Source: PKWO01 sp036384915 (GTDB lineage: Bacteria; Pseudomonadota; Gammaproteobacteria; Burkholderiales; Burkholderiaceae_D). Taken from it: a stretch of 64,000 nt of DNA. Shown piece by piece: positions 24,986 through 33,786 of the stretch. How positions within the stretch are numbered: the first letter of the stretch is position 1; the number at the start of each line of letters is the position of its first letter. Below the pieces are notes generated by a model. That model did no database searches, had not been told where the DNA came from, and saw only the letters and a program-made list of their open reading frames with translations. The DNA is taken from NCBI GenBank assembly GCA_036384915.1, contig DASVLJ010000078.1:186001-250000 (forward strand), written 5' to 3'. The position numbers were made by a program, and so were the translations under genes.

Positions 24986-25783
24986 ATGTCGACTTTTACA
25001 CGAAAACTCGCTGTTGTCACCGGCGCGTCGTCGGGAATAGGCGCCGTCTACGCGGACCGTCTTGCCAAACGCGGGTATGACTTGCTGCTTGTTGCGCGAC
25101 GCGAGCAGCGCTTGACGGCACTTGCGGCAAGTATCGTCGCGAAATACGGCGTGAAAGCCGAGCCGTTGGGTGCCGATCTTGCGACGGAAGATGGGCAGTC
25201 CTGTGTCGAGGCCATCCTTCGCAGCAATCCCGACGTTCATGTACTGGTAAATAACGCTGGTATTGCACGGCTCACTCCAATCGCCGACAGTCCGTTGGAC
25301 AATTCCTTGGCCCAAATTTCGCTGAATATCACGGCATTGACGCGGATGGCGCATGCAGCTTTGTCGCCGATGAAAGCGAGGAACGCGGGCGTGATCATCA
25401 ATGTGTCTTCAGTGATGGCATTGAATTCGCTTGCCGTGAGTTCGGTGTATAGCGGAACAAAAGCCTACGTTTTGGCATTCACTCGCGGATTGCAGCAAGA
25501 ACTGGCCGGCACCGCTCTGAGAATTCAAGCCGTGCTGCCGGCAGCCACAGCAACCGAGGTATGGGACCAGTCCGGCGTGCCGCTCTCCGCCCTCGATCCC
25601 AATACCGTAATGTCGGTCGACGATTGTGTCGATGCGGCGCTATCTGGTCTCGACAAGGGCGAAAGCGTCACTTACCCCTCGGTCGCCGATCTACAAATGG
25701 TTGAACGATTTGAATCGTCGCGTACGGAACTCTTCCTCGCTGCGCAAACCGGCAGGGTCGCCGAGCGATATCGGTCCAATTAA
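24986..25783 (+). CDS. Short-chain dehydrogenase/reductase
   Basis: A 265-residue classical SDR: TGASSGIG for NAD(P) binding, NNAG, the catalytic Ser in NVSSVM, and YSGTK with the catalytic Tyr and Lys. It is expected to oxidise or reduce an alcohol or carbonyl group in the cytoplasm. AAGGATCTAACA precedes the ATG. It lies in the TetR-controlled cluster with a quinone-oxidoreductase-like pseudogene and alpha/beta hydrolases, but the substrate cannot be read from the sequence. Confidence 0.9.
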   Translation: MSTFTRKLAVVTGASSGIGAVYADRLAKRGYDLLLVARREQRLTALAASIVAKYGVKAEPLGADLATEDGQSCVEAILRSNPDVHVLVNNAGIARLTPIADSPLDNSLAQISLNITALTRMAHAALSPMKARNAGVIINVSSVMALNSLAVSSVYSGTKAYVLAFTRGLQQELAGTALRIQAVLPAATATEVWDQSGVPLSALDPNTVMSVDDCVDAALSGLDKGESVTYPSVADLQMVERFESSRTELFLAAQTGRVAERYRSN

Positions 25784-25825
25784 TTTTATGGGTTGCCAAC
25801 CTTGACGAACATAGAGGAAGTTACG

Positions 25826-26832
25826 ATGAAAGCACTGACATTGACGCGCTACGGCGGAATCAACTCCCTTGAATTCAAGGAAGTCTCTCGACCGACGATC
25901 AAGCCTGACGAGGTGCTTGTCAAGATTCATGCAGTGGGTCTGAATCCGATCGACTACATGATTCCCAAGGGGGAGTTCAAGCCCGTTTTAAAATTTCACT
26001 TGCCAGCGACGATGGGAAGCGATTTGGCCGGCGTGGTCGTAGAGGTCGGCAGCCGGGTGCGTCGCTTCAAGGTGGGGGATGCGGTTTTTGCCAGCGTCTT
26101 CGATTTGGGGCGGGGCAGCTTGGCTGAATTCGCTGCCGTCCCGGAACGCGCTGCAGCACTCAAGCCCGCAAATCTGGACTACGTGCAAGCGGCATCGATT
26201 CCCATGGTCGGATTGACTTCATGGCAAGCGCTCATCGAGCGCGCTCAGCTCAAGCGTGGTGATAAGGTGTTCATTCCGGCCGGCGCAGGCGGCATCGGGA
26301 CATTTGCTATTCAATTGGCAAAGCACATCGGTGCAACGGTGGGAACGACCACCAGCACTGGCAATGTGGAGCTGGTGAGCGGCCTTGGCGCTGATGAAGT
26401 CGTCGACTACAAAAAGCATAAAGCCGAGGACAAATTGCAAGGCTACGATGCGGTGCTTGGCACATTGCGCGGCGATGCCTTGGAAAAAAGCATCAAGATT
26501 CTCAATCCCGGCAGCTCCATCGTATCCCTCATCGGCCCGCCCGACGCTGCCTTTGACAGGCACGTGGAATGAATTTCATAATGAAGTTTGTGTTCGGACT
26601 GCTGAGCAGGAAAATTATCCGCTTGGCGAAGGAGCGCAGGTCCAGTTATTCGTTCCTCTTCGTGCGTCCGGACGGCAGCCAACTGGCCAAGATAGCCGAA
26701 CTTCTTTCTACCTCGCGCATTCGCCCGGTGATCGACAAGGTCTTCCCCTTCGAGGAAACGAAAGAAGGTCTCACCTACCTTGAGCAAGGCCGGGCCAAAG
26801 GGAAGGTCGTCGTCCAGATCGTCGGCACTTAA
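25826..26832 (+). pseudogene. NADP-dependent quinone-oxidoreductase-like protein, frameshifted
   Basis: The first piece (25826-26572) encodes a medium-chain zinc-independent dehydrogenase: an N-terminal GroES-like part, then the Rossmann motif AGAGGIGTFAIQLAKHIGA. It ends abruptly after GPPDAAFDRHVE. The second piece (26569-26832) starts MNFIMKFVFG and supplies the missing C-terminus, ending VIDKVFPFEETKEGLTYLEQGRAKGKVVV, typical of the family. Adding one base (AGGCACG to AGGGCACG, near 26557) would join them as AFDRARGMNF, so a single deletion explains the break. The pieces overlap by ATGA, so separate translation is possible. The start at 25826 has GAGGAAG upstream. A sequencing error is the alternative. 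Confidence 0.8.
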
Positions 26833-26941
26833 CAGTACCAGATTCCAATACCAATGCGCGACTGCAATGTCTTTCGCGCGCAGTCGAGCGGCCTAACCAC
26901 GGTTGTTCGTTTGAGAACTTAACACTTTGGAGAAGCAATCC

Positions 26942-27967
26942 ATGATTAACCGAATCGCAACGCACGCGCTCGCCGCGATACTGATGGCTTCGTCCCTGGT
27001 TCTGTCAGGATGTGCCGACGAACAGCCAATCAATACCAGCAAGGTCGGATTGGTCGATTGCGGCAGTCCGGCGACGCCTGTCGCCGACAATTCCAATTTT
27101 TCCGTCGACGCATCATTGCCGGTGCCGCCGCCGGTAACATGGACAACTGTCCCAACGCAAACCATATCGGCCGCTGGCGTCGAATTCGCGTACCGTGAAC
27201 TGGGCAAGCAAAACGGCGGCGCGCCGGTTATCTTTCTCGGTCACCTTGCGTCCGTCCTGGATAATTGGGATCCGCGCGTCGTAGACGGAATCTCGGCCAA
27301 ACATCATGTGATCGTTTTCGACTATCGTGGGGTAGGCGCCACTACTGGTTCGCCGTCGAATTCGATCGAACAAATGGCGGACGACGCAAGGGCCTTTATC
27401 GAAGCCCTGGGCTATAAGCAAGTCGACTTGTTCGGCTTTTCGATGGGCGGAATGATTTCGCAAGAGATCGTGCTGAAGAATCCGAAGCTCGTTCGCAAAA
27501 TGATCATTGCCGGCACAGGCCCCGCCGGTGGCGTGGGAATCAGTGATGTCTCCGGCATCGCTAACGCTGATTGGTTCAAGTCGATCTTTACTGGCAAGGA
27601 CCCGAAGCAATATCTGTTTTTCACCAGCACACCTAACGGCGTCGCTGCAGGCGAAGCCTACATGGCTCGATTGAAGGAGCGTTCGGAAGAACGCGACAAG
27701 GAGATTACGCTCAGTGCGTATTTCGCGCAACTGCATGCGCTGCGCGTCTGGGGTGGAAAACAGCCTGCAGACCTGTCCGCCATCAGGATTCCGGTCCTGG
27801 TTGCCAACGGCGAAAACGACCGCATGGTTCCAATATCGAATACCTACGATTTGGCCAAGCGGCTCCCCAACAGCACTCTCGTCGTCTACCCCGACGCCGG
27901 CCACGGCGGCGTATTTCAGTGCAATGCCGATTTTGTGCGCCGCGCATTGGATTTCCTGGCCACGTAA
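26942..27967 (+). CDS. Alpha/beta hydrolase, lipoprotein
   Basis: A 341-residue alpha/beta hydrolase with a lipoprotein signal (lipobox VLSGC) that would anchor it to a membrane outside the cytoplasm. The nucleophile elbow is GFSMGG, the acid Asp lies in NGENDRMVP, and the catalytic His in DAGHGG. I used the ATG at 26942, with GGAGAAGC upstream, rather than a TTG 15 bases earlier. The next gene encodes a related soluble hydrolase, suggesting a local duplication with different locations. The substrate is unknown; esterase or lactonase activity is typical. Confidence 0.87.
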   Translation: MINRIATHALAAILMASSLVLSGCADEQPINTSKVGLVDCGSPATPVADNSNFSVDASLPVPPPVTWTTVPTQTISAAGVEFAYRELGKQNGGAPVIFLGHLASVLDNWDPRVVDGISAKHHVIVFDYRGVGATTGSPSNSIEQMADDARAFIEALGYKQVDLFGFSMGGMISQEIVLKNPKLVRKMIIAGTGPAGGVGISDVSGIANADWFKSIFTGKDPKQYLFFTSTPNGVAAGEAYMARLKERSEERDKEITLSAYFAQLHALRVWGGKQPADLSAIRIPVLVANGENDRMVPISNTYDLAKRLPNSTLVVYPDAGHGGVFQCNADFVRRALDFLAT

Positions 27968-28042
27968 GTATCCGGCGTCCTCCTGGGTATCGCAGATGCC
28001 TTCGCAGTTGCTCCAATCAAACACTTTTTTGTGCAATAAATC

Positions 28043-28888
28043 ATGGCCGACTCACACTTGACAGCACCGACTCGTTACATTGCAGTTGACGGCGACAAAT
28101 TCGCGTACCGCCGCTGGGGCAATTCCGCGACGGATCAGCCGCCACTGTTCTTCCTTCAGCATTTTCGTGGGGGAATGGATCATTGGGATCCCTTGATGAC
28201 TGACGGCCTGGCCGAGGGGCGTGAAGTCATTCTATTCAATGGGCGTGGCATCGCGTCCTCATCTGGAAAACCGCGCACTCGTATAGAGCACATGGCTGAC
28301 GACGCGGCGGCGGTGATACGCGCGCTGGGTCTTGCCCAGATCGATCTGCTTGGATTCTCTCTTGGTGGCTTTCAGGCTCAGGACTTGGTGCGGCGTCACT
28401 CGCAGTTGGTGCGCAAATTGATGTTGCTTGGTACCGGCCCGCGCGGCGGTAATCCCGATTCGCATCCTGGCGTGCTGGAGGCTGCTCCCCGTCCTGTACC
28501 GACACTTGAAGACTTCCTGTTTCTTTTCTTCGGGCCATCTGAAGCGGCGCAAGGGGAAGGCCGCAACTTTTGGGAGCGCAGACATCAGCGCAAGGAACAA
28601 GACCCGCCGAGTTCTCCTGAGGTCATTCAGGCGCAGATTGAGGCGAACATGTACTACCTGCCGAAGCTCGATCCAAAAGACCCTTTCGCACACCTGCGGA
28701 AAATCAAGCAGCCGACGTTCATCCTGAATGGCGTGAACGATGTGATGATCCCGACGATCAATTCGTGGCACATGGCCCAAAACATTCCGAACGCGCAGTT
28801 GTTCATTTATCCGGATGCCGGTCATGCCGCGCAATTTCAATACCCGGAACGCTTCTTGAAACACGCCGTGCAGTTTCTGGAGGAATGA
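28043..28888 (+). CDS. Alpha/beta hydrolase, cytoplasmic paralogue
   Basis: A 281-residue alpha/beta hydrolase without a signal peptide. The nucleophile motif is GFSLGG, the acid is in NGVNDVMIP and the His in DAGHAAQ. Long stretches align with the preceding lipoprotein hydrolase (WDP, GRG or YRG, IEHMADDA, DLFGFS or DLLGFS), indicating paralogy. It ends 31 bases before the SCP2-like pseudogene. Similar proteins act on small esters; the substrate here is unknown. Confidence 0.87.
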   Translation: MADSHLTAPTRYIAVDGDKFAYRRWGNSATDQPPLFFLQHFRGGMDHWDPLMTDGLAEGREVILFNGRGIASSSGKPRTRIEHMADDAAAVIRALGLAQIDLLGFSLGGFQAQDLVRRHSQLVRKLMLLGTGPRGGNPDSHPGVLEAAPRPVPTLEDFLFLFFGPSEAAQGEGRNFWERRHQRKEQDPPSSPEVIQAQIEANMYYLPKLDPKDPFAHLRKIKQPTFILNGVNDVMIPTINSWHMAQNIPNAQLFIYPDAGHAAQFQYPERFLKHAVQFLEE

Positions 28889-28919
28889 GTGCCTGGAAAC
28901 GGTCCCGAAAAGTGCGGCT

Positions 28920-29288
28920 ATGCTGAAGTTCAAATTCCTGCTTTGGGTTCTGTCGAAGCTGATGCAGCGGGCCATCAACAAGAATCCGGCGTGCGCCAAA
29001 TACGCTCAAGGGAAGCAGCTTGCTTTCCGAATACAAACCGATGACGGGATCGGCCGGTACTTCTTCATCTAGGACGGAGCTGTGAGGTCCGTTGGAAGAT
29101 TTGCCGGCAAAGCGGATTTCACCCTGTCATTCAAAAACGCCGCCAGGGGTTTCGCGATTCTCTCTGCGAAAGATGGCAAGGAGGCGTTTCTCTCAGCGTT
29201 GCACGACCAAGATATCGCAATCTCTGGCAACTTTGTCGAGGTCATGTGGTTTCAAGGCTTCACTGAGTTCTTACAACCCGGGGCCTGA
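28920..29288 (+). pseudogene. SCP2-like sterol-carrier-type protein interrupted by an amber codon
   Basis: Read from ATG 28920 to TGA 29286-29288, this frame encodes 122 positions with a TAG at 29070-29072 (codon 51). The parts on either side fit one SCP2-like domain: FRIQTDDGIGRYFFI before it, and DGAVRS, KADFTLSF, GFAILSAKDGKEAFLSAL and FVEVMWFQGFTEFL after it. A single change from GAG, AAG or CAG would create the TAG. SCP2-like proteins bind lipids or act as accessory domains of lipid metabolism. Together with the frameshift in the oxidoreductase upstream it points to decay of the cluster. Amber suppression or sequencing error are alternatives. Confidence 0.72.
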
Positions 29289-29408
29289 GCTTTGCGCGCG
29301 AAAGCGAACTGGCCAGAACTGGCAAGGAGCAATAGCATGAAATTGCTCCGGATAGTAAAAATGGGCGAGCAATTCGCTCACCCATTCTTGTCACGCTGTG
29401 AATGAAGA

Positions 29409-29987
29409 TTACGCCAAGTTCTTCGAGGCAAAGTCCCAGTTGACCAAGGCCCAGAATGCTTCCAGGTACTTCGGGCGCGCATTGCGGTAGTCGATGTAGT
29501 AGGCGTGTTCCCACACGTCGCAGGTCAACAGCGGCTTGTCGGCGCCGGTCAGGGGCGTGGCGGCGTTGGAGGTGTTGACGATGTCGAGCGAGCCGTCGGC
29601 CTTCTTGACCAGCCATGTCCAGCCGGAACCGAAGTTGCCGACGCAGGATTTGGTGAATTCTTCCTTGAACTTGTCGAACGATCCCCACTTGGCGTTGATC
29701 GCTTCGGCGATAGCGCCGGTCGGTGCGCCGCCGCCGTTGGGCTTCAGACCGTTCCAGTAGAAGGTGTGGTTCCACACTTGCGCGGCGTTGTTGAACAGGC
29801 CGCCCGAGGACTTCTTGACGATGTCTTCCAGCGAGGCCGACTCGAATTCCGTGCCTTTGATCAGGTTGTTCAAATTGGTGACGTAGGTCTGATGGTGCTT
29901 GCCGTAGTGGAATTCCAGCGTTTCCTTCGAGATATGCGGAGCCAGGGCGTCCATCGCATAGGGCAGGGGAGGGAGAGTATGTTCCAT
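29409..29987 (-). CDS. sodB: Superoxide dismutase, iron type
   Basis: A 192-residue Fe/Mn superoxide dismutase that converts superoxide to oxygen and hydrogen peroxide in the cytoplasm. Metal ligands are in FHYGKHH, WNHTFYW and DVWEHAYYIDYRN. The Gln in NNAAQVWNHTFYW marks the iron form. I chose the ATG at 29987 (MEHTLPPLPY), with AAAGGT upstream; the frame extends further but outside the family. It stands alone between a decayed cluster and phoH. Confidence 0.95.
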   Translation of the reverse strand: MEHTLPPLPYAMDALAPHISKETLEFHYGKHHQTYVTNLNNLIKGTEFESASLEDIVKKSSGGLFNNAAQVWNHTFYWNGLKPNGGGAPTGAIAEAINAKWGSFDKFKEEFTKSCVGNFGSGWTWLVKKADGSLDIVNTSNAATPLTGADKPLLTCDVWEHAYYIDYRNARPKYLEAFWALVNWDFASKNLA

Positions 29988-30263
29988 GTTGGACCTTTCG
30001 TTTACGGTAACGCCGATCAAGTTTGCCGTGCCGGTGAAGCTTTGCGGCGTTCCATGGTTTATCGGATACTGCTGCATTTCCAAAGCGGCACTATTGTAAA
30101 TCTTATGCGGGCGCGCTGCATGGATACACCTGTATAGTGACCGTGGCGGCAGGCAAAAAGTGCCGCAATATCGGGAATGCCGTTTGGGCGGCGTGTCTTG
30201 GCCGCTGTTTTGCCGACCCGCCTTCATGCATGGGATCTGCGGATGGTATTGCCCTCTTGAGCA
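29988..30263. other. Intergenic region between sodB and phoH
   Basis: It holds the sodB promoter region (a TACAAT -10-like element on the minus strand near 30090) and ends at the phoH terminator. No gene is recognised. Confidence 0.4.
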
Positions 30264-30291
30264 CAAAAAAGGCCTGCATGACGCAGGCCTT
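30264..30291 (-). terminator. Rho-independent terminator after phoH
   Basis: On the minus strand AAGGCCTGC and GCAGGCCTT form a 9-pair stem with a 5-base loop, followed by six T residues. It begins about 18 bases beyond the phoH stop. Confidence 0.85.
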
Positions 30292-30308
30292 GAAAATGTC
30301 TTCCCGAC

Positions 30309-31988
30309 TCAGAGCACGTCGCTCGCGTGGTCCGCCAACCTCGAACGCTCGCCGCGCGCCAGGGTCACGTGCCCGCTGTGCGACCAGCCCTTGAAGCGGT
30401 CCACCACATAGGTCAGGCCGCTCGAACCTTCCGTCAGGTAAGGTGTGTCGATCTGCGCGATATTACCCAGGCAGATGATCTTGGTACCAGGGCCGGCCCG
30501 TGTCACCAGTGTCTTCATCTGTTTCGGCGTCAGGTTCTGTGCTTCGTCGATGATGAGGAACTTGTTGACGAAGGTGCGGCCGCGCATGAAGTTGAGCGAC
30601 TTGATCTTGATGCGCGAGCGGATCAGGTCTTGCGTGGCGGCGCGGCCCCATTCGCCGGCGTCGTTGTCGGACTTGTTGAGCACTTCGAGGTTGTCGTCGA
30701 AGGCGCCCATCCAGGGGGACATCTTTTCCTCTTCCGTGCCCGGCAGGAAGCCAATGTCTTCGCCGACGGGCACCGTCACGCGCGTGACGATAATCTCGTT
30801 ATACAGCTTGGTCTCAAGCACTTGCGCCAAGCCGGCGGCCAATGCCAGCAAGGTCTTGCCGGTACCGGCCTGGCCCAGGAGCGTGACGAAATCGCACTCG
30901 GGATCCATCAACAGGTTCAAGGCAAAGTTCTGTTCGCGGTTTCGCGCCGTGATGCCCCATACGCTGTTCTTGGCATGGCTGTAGTCGCGCAGCGTTTGGA
31001 TGACGGCGGTCTTGCCATTGATCTGCTTGACCTGGCCGTAAAAGGCGGGTTCGCCGTTCTTCGGTTCCATGAACACGAACTGGTTCACAAGCAGTGCAGG
31101 CACCATCGGGCCGGAAAGGCGGTAATAGGTATAGCCCGTGCCGTGCTTGCTTTCCTGCCAGGATTCCATGCCCTTGGCATGCTTGACCCAGAAGTCGTCC
31201 GGCAACGGCAGGATGCCGGAATACAGCAGGTCGGTGTCTTCCAGCACGTGGTCGTTGAAGTACTCTTCGGCCGGCAAGCCCATGGCACGCGCCTTGATGC
31301 GCATGTTGATGTCTTTCGACACCAGCACGATGGCGCGGCCCGGATATTGCTCTTCGAGCGCGCGCACCACGCCAAGGATCTGATTGTCCGCCTTGCCGAT
31401 CGGCAGGCCCTCGGGCAGGCTGACGTTTTGCAGTTTGGTCTGGAAGAATAGACGGCCGCGCGCATCCTTATTGCCGAGCTTGGACAGCGGAATACCCTGG
31501 TCGATGGCATGGTCTTCAATGCCTTCGACGAGCGCGTCGAGCGAGCGCGAGACCTGGCGCGCATTGCGTGCAACTTCCGACATGCCCTTCTTGTGGTTAT
31601 CCAGCTCTTCCAGCGTCATCATCGGCAGATAGACGTCGTGTTCCTCGAAGCGGAACAGCGAAGTCGGGTCATGCATCAGCACATTGGTGTCGAGCACGAA
31701 CAGCTTGGTCACGCCGAGCTTGTCTGCCGTGCGGCTGGTGGAAGATTTCGGCTTGCCTTCGGTGGCCTTGTTTTTCACCACGCGCGGTTTCTCCGCCGCC
31801 GGTGCGTCGCTCTTTCGTGCGACGGGCGATGGCGACTTGACCGGCCGGAGTTTCGGAGGGGCCACTGCGGGTACGGCTGCCGGCTCGATCAGTGTCAATG
31901 GTTTGACCGGTTTGCCTTTTTCCGCCTTCGGATACTCACTCGGTGACAACAGGGTTGCAGGCTTGGTAGGCAATTTGGGCAGGGGCAT
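30309..31988 (-). CDS. phoH: PhoH-family protein with PIN domain (PhoH2 type)
   Basis: A 559-residue protein. After a Lys-Pro-rich N-terminus (about 90 residues) comes a PIN ribonuclease domain (FVLDTNVLMHD, TLEELDNHKKG), then a PhoH ATPase domain with Walker A GQAGTGKTLLA and Walker B FLIIDEAQNLTP. PhoH2 proteins are thought to combine RNA unwinding with RNA cleavage. The start at 31988 follows GAGGTCCTG. Strong terminators lie on both sides, so it is a single-gene unit. The usual length is about 450-560, so it is intact. Confidence 0.92.
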   Translation of the reverse strand: MPLPKLPTKPATLLSPSEYPKAEKGKPVKPLTLIEPAAVPAVAPPKLRPVKSPSPVARKSDAPAAEKPRVVKNKATEGKPKSSTSRTADKLGVTKLFVLDTNVLMHDPTSLFRFEEHDVYLPMMTLEELDNHKKGMSEVARNARQVSRSLDALVEGIEDHAIDQGIPLSKLGNKDARGRLFFQTKLQNVSLPEGLPIGKADNQILGVVRALEEQYPGRAIVLVSKDINMRIKARAMGLPAEEYFNDHVLEDTDLLYSGILPLPDDFWVKHAKGMESWQESKHGTGYTYYRLSGPMVPALLVNQFVFMEPKNGEPAFYGQVKQINGKTAVIQTLRDYSHAKNSVWGITARNREQNFALNLLMDPECDFVTLLGQAGTGKTLLALAAGLAQVLETKLYNEIIVTRVTVPVGEDIGFLPGTEEEKMSPWMGAFDDNLEVLNKSDNDAGEWGRAATQDLIRSRIKIKSLNFMRGRTFVNKFLIIDEAQNLTPKQMKTLVTRAGPGTKIICLGNIAQIDTPYLTEGSSGLTYVVDRFKGWSHSGHVTLARGERSRLADHASDVL

Positions 31989-32083
31989 CAGGACCTCAAC
32001 AAGGTAAGTGTGGACTGAAGGAACAACGCAAAGGGAGGCTGATCGAGGGAGTACAGGAGCAGCATTGCATTTTCAAAAGCAAA

Positions 32084-32126
32084 AAAGCCGTGTTGGAGGG
32101 CTGCTCGCCCGTTCCGCCACGGCTTT
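32084..32126 (-). terminator. Rho-independent terminator after bcp
   Basis: On the minus strand AAAGCCGTG and CACGGCTTT form a stem around a 25-base loop that contains a smaller GGGCGAGCAGCCC-type hairpin, followed by a T-run. It lies about 55 bases past the bcp stop. Confidence 0.75.
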
Positions 32127-32178
32127 GCTGCAAAGAAAATTCTTTTGAATTCAATGGCTTGTGTTTTTCAGGCCAGGA

Positions 32179-32658
32179 TCAGCCCAATGCCTTCACAAAA
32201 TCGAGCACTTCGCCGACGTGGCCAGGCACCTTTACGCCTCTCCATTCTTTCACCAATGTGCCGGCGCCGTCAATCACAAAAGTGGAGCGTTCGATGCCGC
32301 GCACTTTCTTGCCATACATGTTCTTCATTTTCATGACGTCGAACAAGTTGCACACGGTCTCGTCCGGATCGGAAATCAGCTCGAACGGCATGTCCAGCTT
32401 GCTCTTGAAGCCTTCATGCGAACGCAGGCTGTCGCGGCTGATGCCGAACACTTCGGTGTTGGCGGCTTGGAACTGGGGATGCAGGTCACGGAATTCCATG
32501 CCTTCCGTGGTACAACCGGGCGTATTGTCTTTCGGATAAAAATACAACACAAGGTTTTTCCCCTGAAATTTAGACAAGTCAAATTCCTGTTCGCCCGTCA
32601 TCGGGGCGGAAAACTGGGGAACGGTCATGTTCAAAGCGGATGGGCGGTCGTCGGCCAC
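32179..32658 (-). CDS. bcp: Peroxiredoxin of the Bcp/PrxQ type
   Basis: A 159-residue thiol peroxidase with the peroxidatic cysteine in DNTPGCTTE (Cys49). The resolving cysteine that E. coli Bcp has five residues later is a methionine here, so it probably works as a one-Cys type or uses another cysteine. The start is taken as the GTG at 32658 because GGAG lies 8 bases upstream and the length then fits the family. The ATG at 32628 would remove the first strand. It detoxifies peroxides in the cytoplasm. Confidence 0.9.
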   Translation of the reverse strand: MADDRPSALNMTVPQFSAPMTGEQEFDLSKFQGKNLVLYFYPKDNTPGCTTEGMEFRDLHPQFQAANTEVFGISRDSLRSHEGFKSKLDMPFELISDPDETVCNLFDVMKMKNMYGKKVRGIERSTFVIDGAGTLVKEWRGVKVPGHVGEVLDFVKALG

Positions 32659-32849
32659 GGTGTTCTCCAAATGGTGATGGTGTCGATGCGCTGCCGGGGT
32701 CTCCTTGCAATCATATTGGAGACTCTGGAATGGTACTGCACGAGATCGGTCAGCGATAGCAGAAATTGCAACAGCATTGACCCGCCCGCCTGCAATTGGT
32801 TCGCGCCACATTGGCCACGCTCGGCAGAGGCCTGGCGCATCAAATACGT

Positions 32850-33782
32850 TCAGACGATCACTTCCCCCGAGCGCCCGGGCAATTCGCCCCAAGCCATGGG
32901 CCGGGTCGGGTGCGTTCCGGCCTTTACCCTCTGGTAGTAATCGGCCATCGAGCCCAGCGTATATCCCTGCTTCTTCCATCCGTCCAGCAACTGTTCGAAT
33001 ATGGGGGCAAGTTTCTGGCCTTCAAGTTCCGCGTGCAAGGTGAAAACATGGTCGCGCGGCTCCCTGGTGGCTTCAAGGATCGTAGCGGCGATATTTGACG
33101 GATTCATGACCTGGCCATGAATCTCGCGGCCCAGCATTTCATCGAGCGTGGGCAGCGTGGTCGGCATTTGCAGGCAAGAGAGAGTCTTGCCGTTGACATG
33201 GATGCGGTAGGGGCCGGCGTCCTTTTCCACCAGTTTGCCTTCGTCGGTCAGGAGGGAGCGGCCGTCCGAAGCATAGGCGATGCCGAGCGCATCGAGCTTT
33301 TCGAAGGCAGCCTCATTCATCTGCCAGCCGGCGGCGCCATGCGTCTGAGGCGTCGTACCGAAGACTTCGATGCAGCGGTCGTAGGCCTTTTGCATCTGTT
33401 CGCCGGTCCAGGCCGCATCGCGCTTCCTGACGTTGTCCTGCCAGTATGTGTGATCCCAGGTATGGATGCCGACTTCGAAGCCGGCATCGCGCACGGCACG
33501 CAGTTCGGCCGCACATTCGCGCCCGATGTCCGGGCCGGGCAGAAGCACGCCGTACATCAGCGTCTTCAAGCCGTAGTGCTCGACGACCGAGGTGCGCGAT
33601 ACTTTCTTCAGCAAGCCGGGCCGGAAAGCGCGGCGCAGGGCCCAGCCGGTGTGGTCGGGCCCCAGCGAAAACAGGAAGGTGGCACCGGCGCCGTGCTTGC
33701 GCAACATGCGCACCAGATTCGGCACTCCCTCGCGTGTACCCCTGTAGGTATCGACGTCGATTTTTAAGGCGAGAAAACCCAC
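32850..33782 (-). CDS. arnD: 4-deoxy-4-formamido-L-arabinose-phosphoundecaprenol deformylase
   Basis: A 310-residue polysaccharide-deacetylase family enzyme. The metal-binding motif includes KIDVDTYRG and HTWDHTYWQ, and the overall sequence fits ArnD. It removes the formyl group from undecaprenyl-phosphate-L-Ara4FN on the membrane, giving the donor for lipid A modification and polymyxin resistance. The start is a GTG at 33782, 4 bases after the upstream gene's stop. It is the last gene of the arn operon here. Confidence 0.9.
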   Translation of the reverse strand: MGFLALKIDVDTYRGTREGVPNLVRMLRKHGAGATFLFSLGPDHTGWALRRAFRPGLLKKVSRTSVVEHYGLKTLMYGVLLPGPDIGRECAAELRAVRDAGFEVGIHTWDHTYWQDNVRKRDAAWTGEQMQKAYDRCIEVFGTTPQTHGAAGWQMNEAAFEKLDALGIAYASDGRSLLTDEGKLVEKDAGPYRIHVNGKTLSCLQMPTTLPTLDEMLGREIHGQVMNPSNIAATILEATREPRDHVFTLHAELEGQKLAPIFEQLLDGWKKQGYTLGSMADYYQRVKAGTHPTRPMAWGELPGRSGEVIV

Positions 33783-33786
33783 CCCG

